This document shows positions 43,647 through 54,544 of a DNA stretch of 64,000 nt, piece by piece. Both the position numbers and the translations under genes were made by a program. Within the stretch, counting starts at the first letter, position 1, and every line of letters starts with the position of its first letter. Under the pieces are notes generated by a model that was not told the DNA's origin, ran no database searches, and saw only the letters and a program-made list of their open reading frames with translations. This stretch comes from Prionace glauca. Its lineage: Eukaryota; Chordata; Chondrichthyes; Carcharhiniformes; Carcharhinidae. The stretch is from assembly GCA_037974335.1 (NCBI GenBank), contig CM075760.1, forward strand, positions 17,905,059-17,969,058, read 5' to 3'.

Positions 43647-44520
43647 GTATACCATACGCCTTCATAACCACAGCCTCTACCTGCGAAGCTGCTTTGAGTG
43701 TCCTATGAACCCGGACCCCAAGATTCTTCTGATCTTCACACTGCCAAGAGTCTTACCCTTAATATTATATTCTGTCGTTCTATTTGACCTGCCAAAATGA
43801 ATCATCATACTTATCTGGGTTGAAGTCCATCTGTCACTTCTGCGCCCAGTCTTGCAGCCTATCAATGACTCGTTGCAACTTCTGACATCCCTCCACACTA
43901 TGCACAACACCTCCAACCTTTGTGTCATCAGCAAACGTACAAACCCATCCCTCCACTTCATCATCCAGGTCATTTGTAAAAATCACAAAGAGGAAGGGCC
44001 CCAGAACAAATCCCTGGGGCACTTCACTGGTGACCGAACTCCATGAGAAAAAAAGAATCTACAACCACTCTTTGACTTCTGTGGGCAAGCCAGTTCTGAA
44101 TCCACAAATATCCCCATGGATCCCATGCCCCCTCACTTTCACATTAAGCCTTGCATGAGGCACATTATCAAACGCCTTGCTGAAGTCCATTTGCATTACA
44201 TCTACTGCTCTTCCTTCGTCAATGTGGTTTGACGCATTGTCAAAAAATTCAATCAGGCTCGTAAGGCCTTTGACAAAGCCGTGCTGACTATTGTTGACCG
44301 TACTATACCTCTCCAAATATTCATAAACCCCGCTTCTCAGGATCGTCTCCATCAACTCACCAACTACTGAGGTTAGACTCACTGGTCTATACTTTCCTGT
44401 GCTATCTCTTGTCCCTTTCTTAAATAAAGGATTCACATCCACAATCCTCCAATCCTCCAAAACCTCTCCTGTCTCCATTGATGACGAAAAGATCATCGCC
44501 AGAGGCTCAGCAATCTCTTC
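43647..44520 (-). repeat. CR1-type LINE, family A, 5' part after the nested insertion
   Basis: Minus strand, in element order: SMETGEVLEDWRIVDVNPLF, KGTRDSTGKYRPVSLTSVVG, NNSQHGFVKGLTSLIEFF, DVMQMDFSKAFDNVPHARLN (catalytic Asp), [29 protein letters not shown] and MIHFGRSNRTTEYNIKGKTL. A few frame breaks. 5'-truncated at the RT N-terminus. Confidence 0.88.
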
Positions 44521-44749
44521 CCTCGCCTCTCACAGATGTGAAGTAGATTCTTAGACATATCAGCTGATTCACAAAACAGATACTGGACAGCTAGATAAAA
44601 TGATTGATAGACACAGGAATTGATGCATTGACATACAAAGCAGATATATGATCAGTGGACAGTTAGATAGATAGAGTCATAGACACATGAATAGAGTTAC
44701 ATAGATTAGCAGCCACATCAACTGCTGGACTAGCACGTGAATTGGATAT

Positions 44750-45030
44750 ATGGTGAGCAGGGGCTAATTTCCAGGTGATAGACGGCTTGGGGTCACTGTC
44801 CGTGCAGAGTTTGCACGTTCCAATCGTGTCTGCATGGGTTTCCTCATGATTTTCCAGTTTCCATCCACCGTCCAAATGATGTGCTGGTTAAATGCTTTGG
44901 CCCTGCTAACTTCTCCCTCAAGTGTGCCCGGACAGGAGCCGGTGTGTAGCAACTGGGAGATTTTCATAGTCACTTCATTACAGTGTTAATGTAAGGCTAC
45001 TTGTGACACTAACAAATAAAACATTATGAA
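44750..45030 (+). repeat. tRNA-headed SINE (S1), 5' end degraded
   Basis: 'gtttgcacgttccaatcgtg', 'ctgcatgggtttcctcatga', 'gcccggacaggagccggtgt' and 'gtaaggctacttgtgacact'. Confidence 0.75.
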
Positions 45031-45079
45031 TAAATAAGCAGGAAGGCACAGTGTGATCAATTCTGAACAAGAGATGGGT

Positions 45080-45545
45080 ACACACAACCTTTTATATATG
45101 AAGAGAGACTATGAAGGATGTAATTACAGTAGAGGGTGAAGAGGAGGCGCACAAGAATGTTGCGTGGGCTGGAGCGTTTTAGCTATGAAGAGGGGCAGGT
45201 TAGTCTGGAGTTGCTTTCCTTAGAGCAGGGAAAATGAGAGGGGGGGGGGCGTCTGATGGAAGTGTACAAAATTATGAGGGAAATAGGTATTGTGAACAGG
45301 AAGGGACATTTCCCATTAGTAGAGAGGTCAATAATAAAGCAACATAAATTTAAGGTAATGGTCAGTAAATTTAGAGGGGATCTGGAATCAAAATACTTTC
45401 ACCCAGTGGATGGTGAGGAACTGACTGCCTGAAATAGTGGTACAGGCGGCAACCCCTCACAACATTTAGGAAACATTCAGACGAGCGTTTGAAACGCTAT
45501 GGCATGCAAGGCTACGGACCAAGTGCTGGGAAATGTGACTATTAT
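45080..45545 (+). repeat. CR1-type LINE, old C-terminal and 3' part
   Basis: 'gaatgttgcgtgggctggag', 'gtgtacaaaattatgaggga', 'gaaatagtggtacaggcggc' and 'ggctacggaccaagtgctgg'. It contains a G run at 45,240-45,249. Confidence 0.7.
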
Positions 45546-45549
45546 CCCT

Positions 45550-45985
45550 TTCCGCTTCTGCTCACTGTACAGCTGGAGCCAATGTGTTTTGTGTCTCTAG
45601 CGCCAGAACCAGACTCATTCTGATTTCACCAGGGCTAGTGCATTAGGTTGCATTTTATCCCTCTGAATGTCATCGTTCTAATTGAGTGACACTATTTCTG
45701 AGGAAAGGCGTGAATCTCTAGACGGATGAGACAGTAATCATAATTTGCTGCATAAATGAACATTTGTGACATTTTAGTTATTCAATATTTGGCACTTACT
45801 GCTTTAAGAAAAAAGACAATTATTATTGGTTCTAAAGACGGTGTTACCAGTTGCAAATTCTGGGTATATCCTTGTAAAAACTGCTATTGTTGTGCAAGGG
45901 GTCCTGGTGTCCTAACACACAATCACTGAAAGCCAGCTTGCAGCGACTGCAAGCAGTTTCAAATGCAGCTTGTTCCTGCTGTTCT
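45550..45985. other. Upstream of a VH-like pseudogene, nothing recognised
   Basis: No repeat or clear promoter motif. Confidence 0.4.
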
Positions 45986-45990
45986 TGACC

Positions 45991-46680
45991 ATGAGGTCAA
46001 CAATGTTACTCGGACTATTGGAGGGTTCCTTATGCAGTGAGCTGCTTGACATTTCCCTAAATTCCTGCTGTATGTGTTTGCTGAACTTCACCTTTCAATG
46101 GTGTTACAGAGGGAGGAATCACCATAGAATCCCTACACTGAGAAGAGGCTATTTCACCATTGAGTCTATACCCAGGCCCACTCTGCCATGTCCCCGTAAC
46201 CTCTGCTAATCACCCAATCGATACACCTTCCGCTAATTAGGGGCAAGTTAGCATGACTAAACCAGCTAGTGTGCACATCTTTGGACTGTGGGAGGAAATT
46301 GGAGCATTCGGAGGAAACCCACGGGAAGAACGTGTAAACTCCTCACAGGTAGTACTCAGGTCTAGAACAAAAATCTGTTGCTTGATGCTGTGTGGCAGCA
46401 GTGCTAAACACTGTGCCACCGTTCCGTCCTTCACAATAACGGATGTCTCTTTGACTTTAACAGATGTCCACTCAGAAGTAGTTCTGACGCAGCCGGAGGC
46501 AAAGAAGCAATTTCGAGTATAGACTCTGACCCTGACCTGCAATACCAGTGGCTTTGACTTCAGTGGCTACTGGCTGTACTGGTACCATCATGGTCCCAGT
46601 AAGAGGCCAGACTGGCTAGTTTCCTACTATGATGAAGACATACAGTGGGGAGACTCGAAAATGAACCACTGTTTCTAAAG
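45991..46680 (+). pseudogene. VH-like (antibody heavy-chain-type) V segment pseudogene, 3'-truncated
   Basis: Leader exon 45,991-46,036 reads MRSTMLLGLLEGSLC, donor gtgagc, phase 1. Exon 2 from 46,464 reads EVVLTQPEAKKQFRV, a TAG at 46,520, TLTLTCNTSGFDFSG (first Cys), YWLYWYHHGPSKRPDWL (core Trp) and YYDEDIQWGDSKMNH, then leaves frame. There is no second Cys and no RSS. The EVVLTQPE start and TSGFDF motif are those of shark IgH-type V regions, not of ordinary TRAV. A minus-strand SINE lies in its leader intron. It pairs in kind and orientation with the VH-like segment at 48,423. Confidence 0.82.
46235..46440 (-). repeat. tRNA-headed SINE in a V leader intron
   Basis: Plus strand shows the reverse of the SINE: 'catctttggactgtgggagg', 'ggaggaaacccacgggaaga' and 'cagcagtgctaaacactgtg'. 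Confidence 0.8.
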
Positions 46681-46684
46681 AGCT

Positions 46685-47070
46685 TGCAAACAATATTTTT
46701 GATTTGGATGTCAGATTTTTGCCGATGGCTGCTTACTAGAGTGCACAGCGAACACAGTGAGGCGGGTTAGCCCCAGATTTGTAAAAAAAAAACAAACTAG
46801 AGGAACTGCACACAGTTTGTCCCCTTCATCAAACTCCAATAGATTCATTTCTGACAACAATTCATGGAACCATAGTGTTACTCCACCGCACAAAATAAGG
46901 CCATCGACCTAATGTACGGATATCACGCCCGGACAGTCACTTCCTTATAAATCTCATGTGGCTAAAATTTGTTCAGTGGAAAGAGATTTTTTTTATATCA
47001 CTCAAACTTTTGAAATCCTGGCAGAGCTGGTCAGACTGGATTCAGGAATGTGCTTCCTCTGGCTGCAGGG
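46685..47070. other. No gene or repeat recognised
   Basis: Directly after the truncated VH-like segment; no RSS-like sequence found. Confidence 0.4.
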
Positions 47071-47074
47071 TGGC

Positions 47075-47370
47075 GTGGGAGTGTCTAAAACAGAGAGTTA
47101 GCGCTTCAAAAGACACGATAGGTCATTTAGGAGAAATGTTTTCACTCAGAAGCTGTGAAACTCTCCATAACAGGAAGTTACGGAGGCCAAATTACTGAAT
47201 ATATTTAAAAATGAAATAGAGAGATTTCTGAATCTAAAGGTTGAAGGGTTGCAGGGAAAAAGCGAGAATAGACTATTGCAATAGACGATCAGCCATGATC
47301 ATAATGAATGAGGGAGCAGGCTCTAATAGCCAAATGACCGATGCCCGCTCCTATTTTCTGTAATTCAATG
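47075..47370 (+). repeat. CR1-type LINE, 3' end
   Basis: 'gaaatgttttcactcagaag', 'gaatatatttaaaaatgaaa', 'gatcagccatgatcataatg' and 'gcccgctcctattttctg'. Confidence 0.75.
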
Positions 47371-47639
47371 CTAACAAGTCGACCATGTACAGCCGCAGCA
47401 TGGAACATATTACCATCATCCAAGATTCAATGATCATCCTTGGATGATCATCTGGCTTAATCGCCTATAAAAACTACCTGGATGTGCACCGGATGTTCTC
47501 CAAGACTACGGACCAGATGCCATTCTGCTACTGCGGCCCGTTGACTGAACGAATGAAGCTCCAAAAACACTCAAGACGCTCGATACTATTTAAGACTAAG
47601 CAATTCACTTGATGGCTACCAATTCCATAAATATTGACT

Positions 47640-47850
47640 TCCTGCCACCGACACAAAGTGGCAGACGTGGTACAGTAGCAAACATTTAGACATGCAGGAA
47701 TTCGCTAAGCACTTTCAAACACTACCATCTAGAAAATAAGAGCAGCAGATACCTGGGACCACCACTACCTGGAGATTCACCTCCAAATCACTCCCATCCT
47801 GATTTGAATAGATTCTCCAGACAACGCACGTAACTACAGGATAATGGATC
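47640..47850 (+). repeat. Dispersed repeat, fragment
   Basis: 'gcaggaattcgctaagcact', 'gcagcagatacctgggacca' and 'cacctccaaatcactcccat' match the body of the repeat at 40,905. Confidence 0.5.
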
Positions 47851-48117
47851 ATTCTTTACACAGCTGGGATCTGGAATGCGTAATGCGTGCCCTGGATGAA
47901 GATTCAACAACAACTTTTCCTGAGCATTGGATGTATTTTTTGAATTGGAATATGAAGCTATCTGTGGAATGTACAGGGGAGATTATCGGTGTTGTCATGT
48001 CAGTGAATTGAATGGGCAGTTTGGTCAGCATGTGACTGTCATGCTACGAGCCAATTTTATTAAATCATTTTGTTAAAGCAAAATGGAATCAGTCTTCCAA
48101 TGAAAATAACGTTCCAG

Positions 48118-48183
48118 ACGGTACTGTGAACGGAAACATGCGGAATATGATTCAATTCGCCCTGAGTAACAATGAATCTTTGC
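48118..48183 (+). repeat. Unidentified 66-bp block, copy 1 of an inverted pair
   Basis: Aligns without gaps to the reverse complement of 49,785-49,850 with 18 mismatches (about 73% identity). It lies about 240 bp before the VH-like leader. Confidence 0.6.
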
Positions 48184-48422
48184 ACTGCATTTAACAATGA
48201 AAATTCGTTGGCGCCCATTCTGTGTTGATGTGGATATATTGTCACGTGTTGACAGTATCTTCTATTCTAGACAGCCAATAATTAGTGTCTTGTCAAAACC
48301 CTCCCCCTGCACTTGTACAAACCCTTGTGACTAACGATCAGGATTTAAAGATAAGCCCAGTGCTCTGTTCAGTGAGTGACTGGAGGGATCCCGGGAGGAG
48401 GGTGTCGAAGTTAACAAGCTCC

Positions 48423-48897
48423 ATGAGCATGGCGCTAGCAATGTCTCTCGGTCTGTTTCTTGGCATCGTCTCCTGTGAGTGGTTGGATATTTTCAGAAAG
48501 TTTCCACAGTCTCTGCTTAACATTAATCATTCCCGGTGGCGTAACACAAACTGGATTCATCTCACTATATATTTTTTTCTTTTGGTTAGCAGGCGTCCAG
48601 TCAGATGTGGTGTTGACCCAGCCAGAAGCAGAGACGGGGATAGTAGGGCAAACCCTTACCCTAACCTGTAAAACTAGTGGATTTGATCTTAGGAGCTACA
48701 TCATGCTTTGGTACCGACACAGTCCCGGGAAGGGTCTGGGCTGGCTCCTTTGGTACTACTATGAAAACAGCAAGGAGTAGAATCCGGAGTTTGGTGAACG
48801 AATCACTGCGTCCAAGGACCTTTCCAACAGCGAATTCAAGCTGTCTATTAGGACTTTAACAATGGGAGACAGCTCTATATATTACTGTGCTCAACGG
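48423..48897 (+). pseudogene. VH-like (antibody heavy-chain-type) V segment with one stop and a perfect RSS
   Basis: Leader exon 48,423-48,474 encodes MSMALAMSLGLFLGIVS, donor gtgagt, phase 1. Exon 2 starts near 48,590 (GVQSDVVLTQPEAETGIVG), then LTLTCKTSGFDLRSY (first Cys), IMLWYRHSPGKGLGWLLW (core Trp; the GKGL motif is typical of VH), a TAG at 48,778-48,780, NPEFGERITASKDLSNS, and TMGDSSIYYCAQR (second Cys). Apart from the TAG, where VH genes usually have Tyr (TAT to TAG is one base), the segment is intact, with good splice sites and a consensus RSS. It lies 8.2 kb before the D segment on the same strand. VH-like segments in the TCR delta locus (VH-delta) are known from frogs, birds, coelacanth and sharks. 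Confidence 0.9.
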
Positions 48898-48936
48898 CAC
48901 AGTGATATTGATCATACCCAGCCCTGTACAAAAACC
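48898..48936 (+). other. Perfect consensus 23-RSS of the VH-like segment
   Basis: CACAGTG at 48,898-48,904, 23-bp spacer, ACAAAAACC at 48,928-48,936; all 16 conserved positions match. Confidence 0.95.
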
Positions 48937-48939
48937 CAC

Positions 48940-49780
48940 AAGAGGAATTGTAGCCATTTCCCTGCTTTTTCTTTCCATTCATGAATGTCCACCTTTAATT
49001 TTCTTTATATTTAATGGTTTGTTCGGCCATATCAAATGGTGTTTGAGAGTCAACCGCATTGTTGTGTGGATATGCCGTCACAGGTAAGCCAGATCAAGTA
49101 AGGAAGATAGATTTCTTTCCTTAAAGGATATCCGTAAATCAGATCAGTCTTTACAACAATCGACAATTGTTTCATGGTTTTCATTAGATTTTTGATTACT
49201 TAATTCAAATTACAATACCAATCTTTGTGGAATTCGAACCCCCGTTGCACAATAGTTATTCCAGTGGTCTGTGTTCTGGCGTGGAACACCGCCCCAGATA
49301 GGATCTGGAAAAGTGGAGAAGCACTGATTATGGAGAGGGTGGGGTGGGTGGGGTGTGGGAGTTGGTTGAATCCAGTTCGAGTAATCTCACCAGGGAGGGG
49401 AAACTTCGAGATGGAGATTTTGCAAATGTTCCGAAACTGTTGAGATTCTTACAGGATCTGAAAGCAGGAAACACAACCCAGAGATACCACTAAAAATATC
49501 CCCCTGGAGCGTGTGTTTATTTGGACACATACCAGATCCCCCACCGCCCACCCCTCCTACTCTCCCTCCCCACCACAGCATCATCTCCCCCCCACCCACT
49601 CCCCCACCACCTCTCGGGTCAATCACTGAACAAAGAAACGGGGAGTTTTCACATACTTTGACTCAGTCACAGGGGTTTGTACAATAGACAGAGAGGTGTT
49701 TTGAGATGACACAAACTTTTGGTTGCCTGCAGTCGAGCTCTACTGTAAACATGACTACATTATCATTAAAACAAAAGGGA
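48940..49780. other. No gene recognised; G-rich then C-rich patches
   Basis: 49,330-49,400 is G-rich and 49,530-49,620 is C-rich (a run of 'cccccaccc' words). No RSS or exon. Confidence 0.4.
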
Positions 49781-49784
49781 ATCA

Positions 49785-49850
49785 GTAAAGACTCACTGCT
49801 ATTCAGAGCGGGCTGAAGCATATCCCTGATGTTGCCGTTAACAACACTGT
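49785..49850 (-). repeat. Unidentified 66-bp block, copy 2 of an inverted pair
   Basis: Inverse of 48,118-48,183. The minus strand is open here (VVNGNIRDMLQPALNSSESL), with the other copy reading TVNGNMRNMIQFALSNNESL, so coding origin is possible. Family not recognised. Confidence 0.6.
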
Positions 49851-49859
49851 TCTCAGCAT

Positions 49860-50535
49860 AAACCCCAATCTGTGACTGATACCAGGATGTTTTCTGGGTA
49901 TGTTTCAATTCGATAGGATTGTAGAACTGTATCCATCACAGTCCATTGAAACCACTGATTCGATTGAGAACAACCCAAATGGTTTCTTTGCCCCATTTAT
50001 TCCACAAATACATTTATGTTCCCGCTGAAACCGTTTATTCCATTGTCAACGGAAGTTACCACTCAGAATACATCCAGCACCCACCAACGTCTTACCTTTC
50101 GGAGGACTCTGGATATCATTTATATGGAAAATCCAAGGAGAGGCAGTTGTATTGGTGGGAAGAAAAATGTTAAACTGACGCAAAATTAAGAAGATTTGTT
50201 CCAGTTTAGAGTGGCCCTGGAGTAGCGTCGGTGTTACCTGGCAAGTTGCAATGTTTCAGAAGCTGCCCATTATTTAGGGCGGGAGAATTGGTTCCATCGT
50301 AATTTTCAAACGAGAAACAGTTCTGTGTTGGCAATGTCTACATTGCATATGCTTTGTGCCAATTGTGGGAACGCGGGAACAAGTCGGGAAAGATTTTGAA
50401 TTATAAAATCACCCAACTAGGTAGAACAGAAGGTTTATAGGAACACCATGACTTCGGATTTTTTCGCCATGGTCGTTCCTATAGTGCTCTAACAGTATAT
50501 GTTCAATCATTAATGGTTGTCGTATGTCGATGCGG
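49860..50535. other. No gene recognised
   Basis: Only short open frames; a stretch at 50,020-50,060 vaguely resembles the 66-bp block. Confidence 0.4.
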
Positions 50536-50539
50536 GACT

Positions 50540-50700
50540 ATGGGGAGGTGGTAACCTACTGGTATTGTCGTTAGATCAATAATTTAAAGGCCCAGGTGGC
50601 TGATTCGTGAATAACAGTCAAGTCTGCCCAAGGCAGTTGGTGAAATTTGAAAACAATAAAATAAAATCTAATGACGACTATTGTCGATGGCTCCAAAACC
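50540..50700 (+). repeat. tRNA-headed SINE (S2)
   Basis: 'ggtaacctactggtattgtc' head, 'gcagttggtgaaatttgaaa', 'aataaaataaaatctaatga' end. Confidence 0.65.
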
Positions 50701-50704
50701 CCAT

Positions 50705-51760
50705 TTTTTTTCATTCATGCAGCTTTGGGGAAGGAAACATGCCATCCTGACCTGGCCTGGTATAAACGTGATTCAAGATACAGAGTGATGTTGTTGAAAC
50801 TGAAATGTTTTTTGTCAATGGCAACACCCAACATGTTTCAGCAATGAAAGCAGGATTTGAGGAGCATTTAGATGAACACTCCAAACTTTTTATATACAAG
50901 GCAGTGGATCAAATGCCGCAACATGGAGCTGTCTGATGGCCAAGGCAGACAAACATGGATGAAGGGCTATAAAATGCCATGGCCTAATGGCTAACTCACC
51001 AGCTCCCCTTTCAATTCGGCTGTGGGACATTAAACGTCTAACAGAGAAGGCAATAGATTTTATATCATATCCAAACGCGGATGTGTGACACAACATAACT
51101 TACTCAGTTTTGCCGTTCAAACAGGAGGATTGGGCTGGAATCCCCAACGATTTCGAGACGATAACCCTACACAATTAACCAGGAAAAATGAGGCGTGGAA
51201 GTTGATCATAACTGAGTCAGAATACAGCTGAAATCTGACATGTGTGCAGAAAAACAGTGTGTAACATGCACTGTAGCCAGTCCTCAAACCTCCTTTGACA
51301 GTACATTTAAATCCCATGAGCTCTACCTTCTAAAACGACAGGACCAGCAGTCACAGTGGAATCGCCATCACCCGGAGTTTGTTAAGGTGCCAGAGAACAA
51401 AAAAATAAGTTTGTTACGAATCCCATATGTTATGTTCTGACTAGACCCAACAGTGTTTCTATTTTGATATTAGTGTAATGATAAGGTGTTTCGCTCCAGA
51501 TCTGATTCTATTGACACACGAGGATGCGCTTATCAAAACTAACTTTACTTAACAGTACAGTTTGACTATAACAAATGAATTCGTGTAACTTTTCCCAATT
51601 GAAATACTTAGCTTAACAAGATGCAATTCTTAGCCGCTAATTCATCTCTATTACTTCAAATTCAAGCAACATTCCTCTGGTCAACTTAGAACTCCTCTTC
51701 AAAATCAGCTAGCAACCCTTACTTTTGTGCTTGTTTTTGTTAGAAGTCCAAGAACACCGC
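50705..51760. other. No gene or repeat recognised
   Basis: AT-rich, no long frame with family likeness. Confidence 0.4.
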
Positions 51761-51764
51761 TGGA

Positions 51765-52072
51765 GAGAGAGGCAGACAGGGAGAGAGAGAGAGACAGAGA
51801 GAGAGAAAGAGAGAAACAGAGAGAAGAGAGAGAGAAGAAAGGAGAGAGAGAGAGACAGAGAGAGCAAGAGACAAAGAGAGAGAGAGAGAGAGACAGAGAC
51901 AGAGAGAACGAGACAGAGAGAGAGACAGAAAGAGAGAGAGACAGGGAGAGAAAGAGACAAAGAGAGAGAGAGAGAGAGAACGAGACAGAGAGAGAGACAG
52001 AAGGAGAGAGAGACAGAGAGAGAAAGAGACAGAGAGAGAGACAGAGAGAGAGACAGAGAGAGAGAGAGATAG
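51765..52072. repeat. (GA)n-rich low-complexity tract
   Basis: About 300 bp of 'gagagagacagagagaga' words on the plus strand. Open frames on both strands here are composition artefacts. Confidence 0.95.
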
Positions 52073-52289
52073 AGCTCTTTCTTCTTTCAGGACCACGCAG
52101 AAACTGACGATTTTAAAATAAAAGTGAGCGTTGTGTTTTCCTTGCAAGCCCATTCACGTGACCCTGGCTCTGTCAATCAACCCACTCAAAACCTGCTCTG
52201 AAATAACATGGTAAAAAACAAAATAGACAAACATCCATCAACTCAGATTAAAACAATCACATCTTTAGCTGAAATGAAAAATTTGCCTG

Positions 52290-53365
52290 CATTAGCAGTG
52301 TTTGACCTTCTGGCTCGGCCATAGAAGAAAGAGGGTAGCGGTGGGGGATGTTTTTTTTCTGCATCGAGGTCTGTGGCAAGTGATGTTTCAAGTGATCAGT
52401 GCTGGGACGTCTGTTGTTCGTAAATATCTAAATGTCTTGAAAGTAAACGTACCTGCTCTGATTAGCAAACTTGCGGTTCATACTACAATTGGTAGAGTTG
52501 TGGATAGTGATGAAGATTGTCAGAGAACACCACAGGATCATCGATAGGCTGGAAAAATGGATGGAGAAATGGCAGATGGAATTTAGTCTGGACAAATGCG
52601 AGGTGATGCATTTTGGTTAATCCAATTGAGGTGGGAGCCATAAAATAAATTGCAGAACCACCAGGAGCATAGACACGCAGAGAGCTTTGGGAGTACAGGT
52701 GCCCAGATCCTTACAAGTGGCAGCATAGGTGGAAAAGGTGGTAAAGAAAACATATGGCATGCTTGCCTTCATTGGACGGGGCATTGAGTAAAGAAGTTGG
52801 CAATTACAGTTGTATGAAACTTTCGTTACGCCACATTTTGAGTACTGTGTCCAATTCTGGTCACCACACTACCAGAAGGACGTGGAGGCTTTGGAGGGCG
52901 TGGAGAAAACGTTCACCAGGATGTTGCCTAGTATGGAGGGTATTAGCTGTGAGGAGAGATTGAATAAACTGGGATTGTTTTCCCTGGAAAGACGGGGGCT
53001 GAGGGGCGACCTGGTGAAAGATTATAAAATTATGGAAGCTATAGGTAGGTTGAACAGTGGAATCTTTCTCCCAGGGCAGAAATGACATTACAAGGGGGCA
53101 CAAGTTCAAGCTAAGGGGGAAAGGTTCAGTTGAGATGCATGGAGGAAGTTTCTTACACAGAGGCTGGTGGGGGTCTGGAAGTCATTGCAAAGTGAGGTGG
53201 TTGAGGCAGTCATTTTAATAACTTTTAAGACAGATCTTGATAGGCATATGAAGAAATGATGAATAGAATGATATAAGAGGTTGGTTTAGATAGGATAACA
53301 TGATCATCAGCGGTTTAGAGGGCTAAAGGGCCGGTTGTTGTGCTGTACTTAGTTCTTAGTTCATT
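52290..53365 (+). repeat. CR1-type LINE, old family A relative
   Basis: 'agaagaaagagggtagcggt' start, 'gaaatggcagatggaattta', YETFVTPHFEYCVQFWSPHY, DVEALEGVEKTFTRMLPSME and LRGDLVKDYKIMEAI, ending 'gggccggttgttgtgctgta' and a 'cttagttctta' tail. Several frame breaks. Confidence 0.85.
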
Positions 53366-53454
53366 GTGCAGACAAGTCGGCCCTTGTAATACAGAGTTGA
53401 ATTTTAAACATACCTCTTACAAGAAACATGATAGAAATTAATTTCTTTAAGGCA

Positions 53455-53620
53455 CAGTATCGTCACTGGTTCTCCTCCAAATCATTCACCATTCCAACTT
53501 CTAAATATATTACTATTTCTTATCTGTCACTGGGCGAAAATCCAGGAATTCTCTCCCTAACAGCACCGTGGATGTAAATATCAGAAAATTAAATCTAATG
53601 GTGACCCAATTCGATTGCTA
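53455..53620 (+). repeat. Dispersed repeat, 3' part
   Basis: 'cactgggcgaaaatccagga', 'attctctccctaacagcacc' match the repeat at 40,905; an S2-like end ('aaattaaatctaatggtgac') follows. Confidence 0.5.
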
Positions 53621-53649
53621 CCAAAACCCACCTCCTTTCCTTGTAGGGA

Positions 53650-54360
53650 AGGAGAACTGCTATCTCTGTTTTGTCTATTCTGCTCATGACTCAATATCAA
53701 CAGCAAGTGATTGACTCTGAAATGACCTTGCAACACATTTATTTGAAGTGATGGGCAACAGGTAATAAATCCAGAGGGTATTTCAGGATAAACTATCTTG
53801 CACAACGAGTGTTGAAAACGTGGAACGTCCTTTCAGAAAACGTAATTTTGGCCAATTCTATTAATATATTCATGGGTAGATAAGGTGTGCAGAAGTGCAA
53901 GTGAAGATTAGAATGATACAAGTGTGAGATAAAGGTCGGCGAGAAGGGGCTCTTGTGGGCCATCTACAGCAGCATAATTTTTACAACCTACACTCATCCT
54001 TTCAGCACATTGAAGCTGCTGCGCCATTTAACATGAGTGTGATTGATCAGTGACTACAAATCTACCGTCCTGTACGTTTCTATATCTCTGAATCCACTTA
54101 AAAGACATGGATTTGCGTTTCAGATGCATTCAACAACTGCACAGGCAAGGTTCCCTGGCGGTGAACAGTAGAAAGTACTGTACATCCCTTTCGGCTTCTA
54201 TATATTCCCATCTGTCCTTGTAAAATGTGCAAACTCAGATATATTTTCATCTTGCTTTTCGTGTAACGCATTGATGGAGAACACAAATAGCCTTAGCCAT
54301 GAGCCTTAAAGGACACTGACTGGCAGCAATGACCAATGTTAACATCTCCCGTTCAAGAGG
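53650..54360. other. No gene recognised
   Basis: A possible decayed LINE 3' end at 53,800-53,940; otherwise nothing. Confidence 0.35.
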
Positions 54361-54364
54361 AGGC

Positions 54365-54540
54365 GGACACGTAGCTGTAAATTTTACTGGTTTAATAATC
54401 CTGGCACCCCAGGTCATGCTCTGGGGGCCTGGGTTCAAACCTCAACATGGAAGCAGATGGTGAAATTTCAGTTCAATAAAAATCTGGAATTAGAAGCTTA
54501 ATGATGACCTTGAAAGCATTGTTGATTTTCTTTAAAAAAA
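54365..54540 (+). repeat. tRNA-headed SINE (S2), 5'-degraded
   Basis: 'ctgggttcaaacctcaacat' (box B), 'agatggtgaaatttcagttc', 'gaaagcattgttgattttct' end followed by an A run. Confidence 0.7.
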
Positions 54541-54544
54541 ATCT

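Noticed and set aside
51725-52153. Open frames of 115-137 codons rich in Arg/Glu or Ser/Leu
   Set aside because: They arise from the (GA)n-rich tract and have no domain or splice context.
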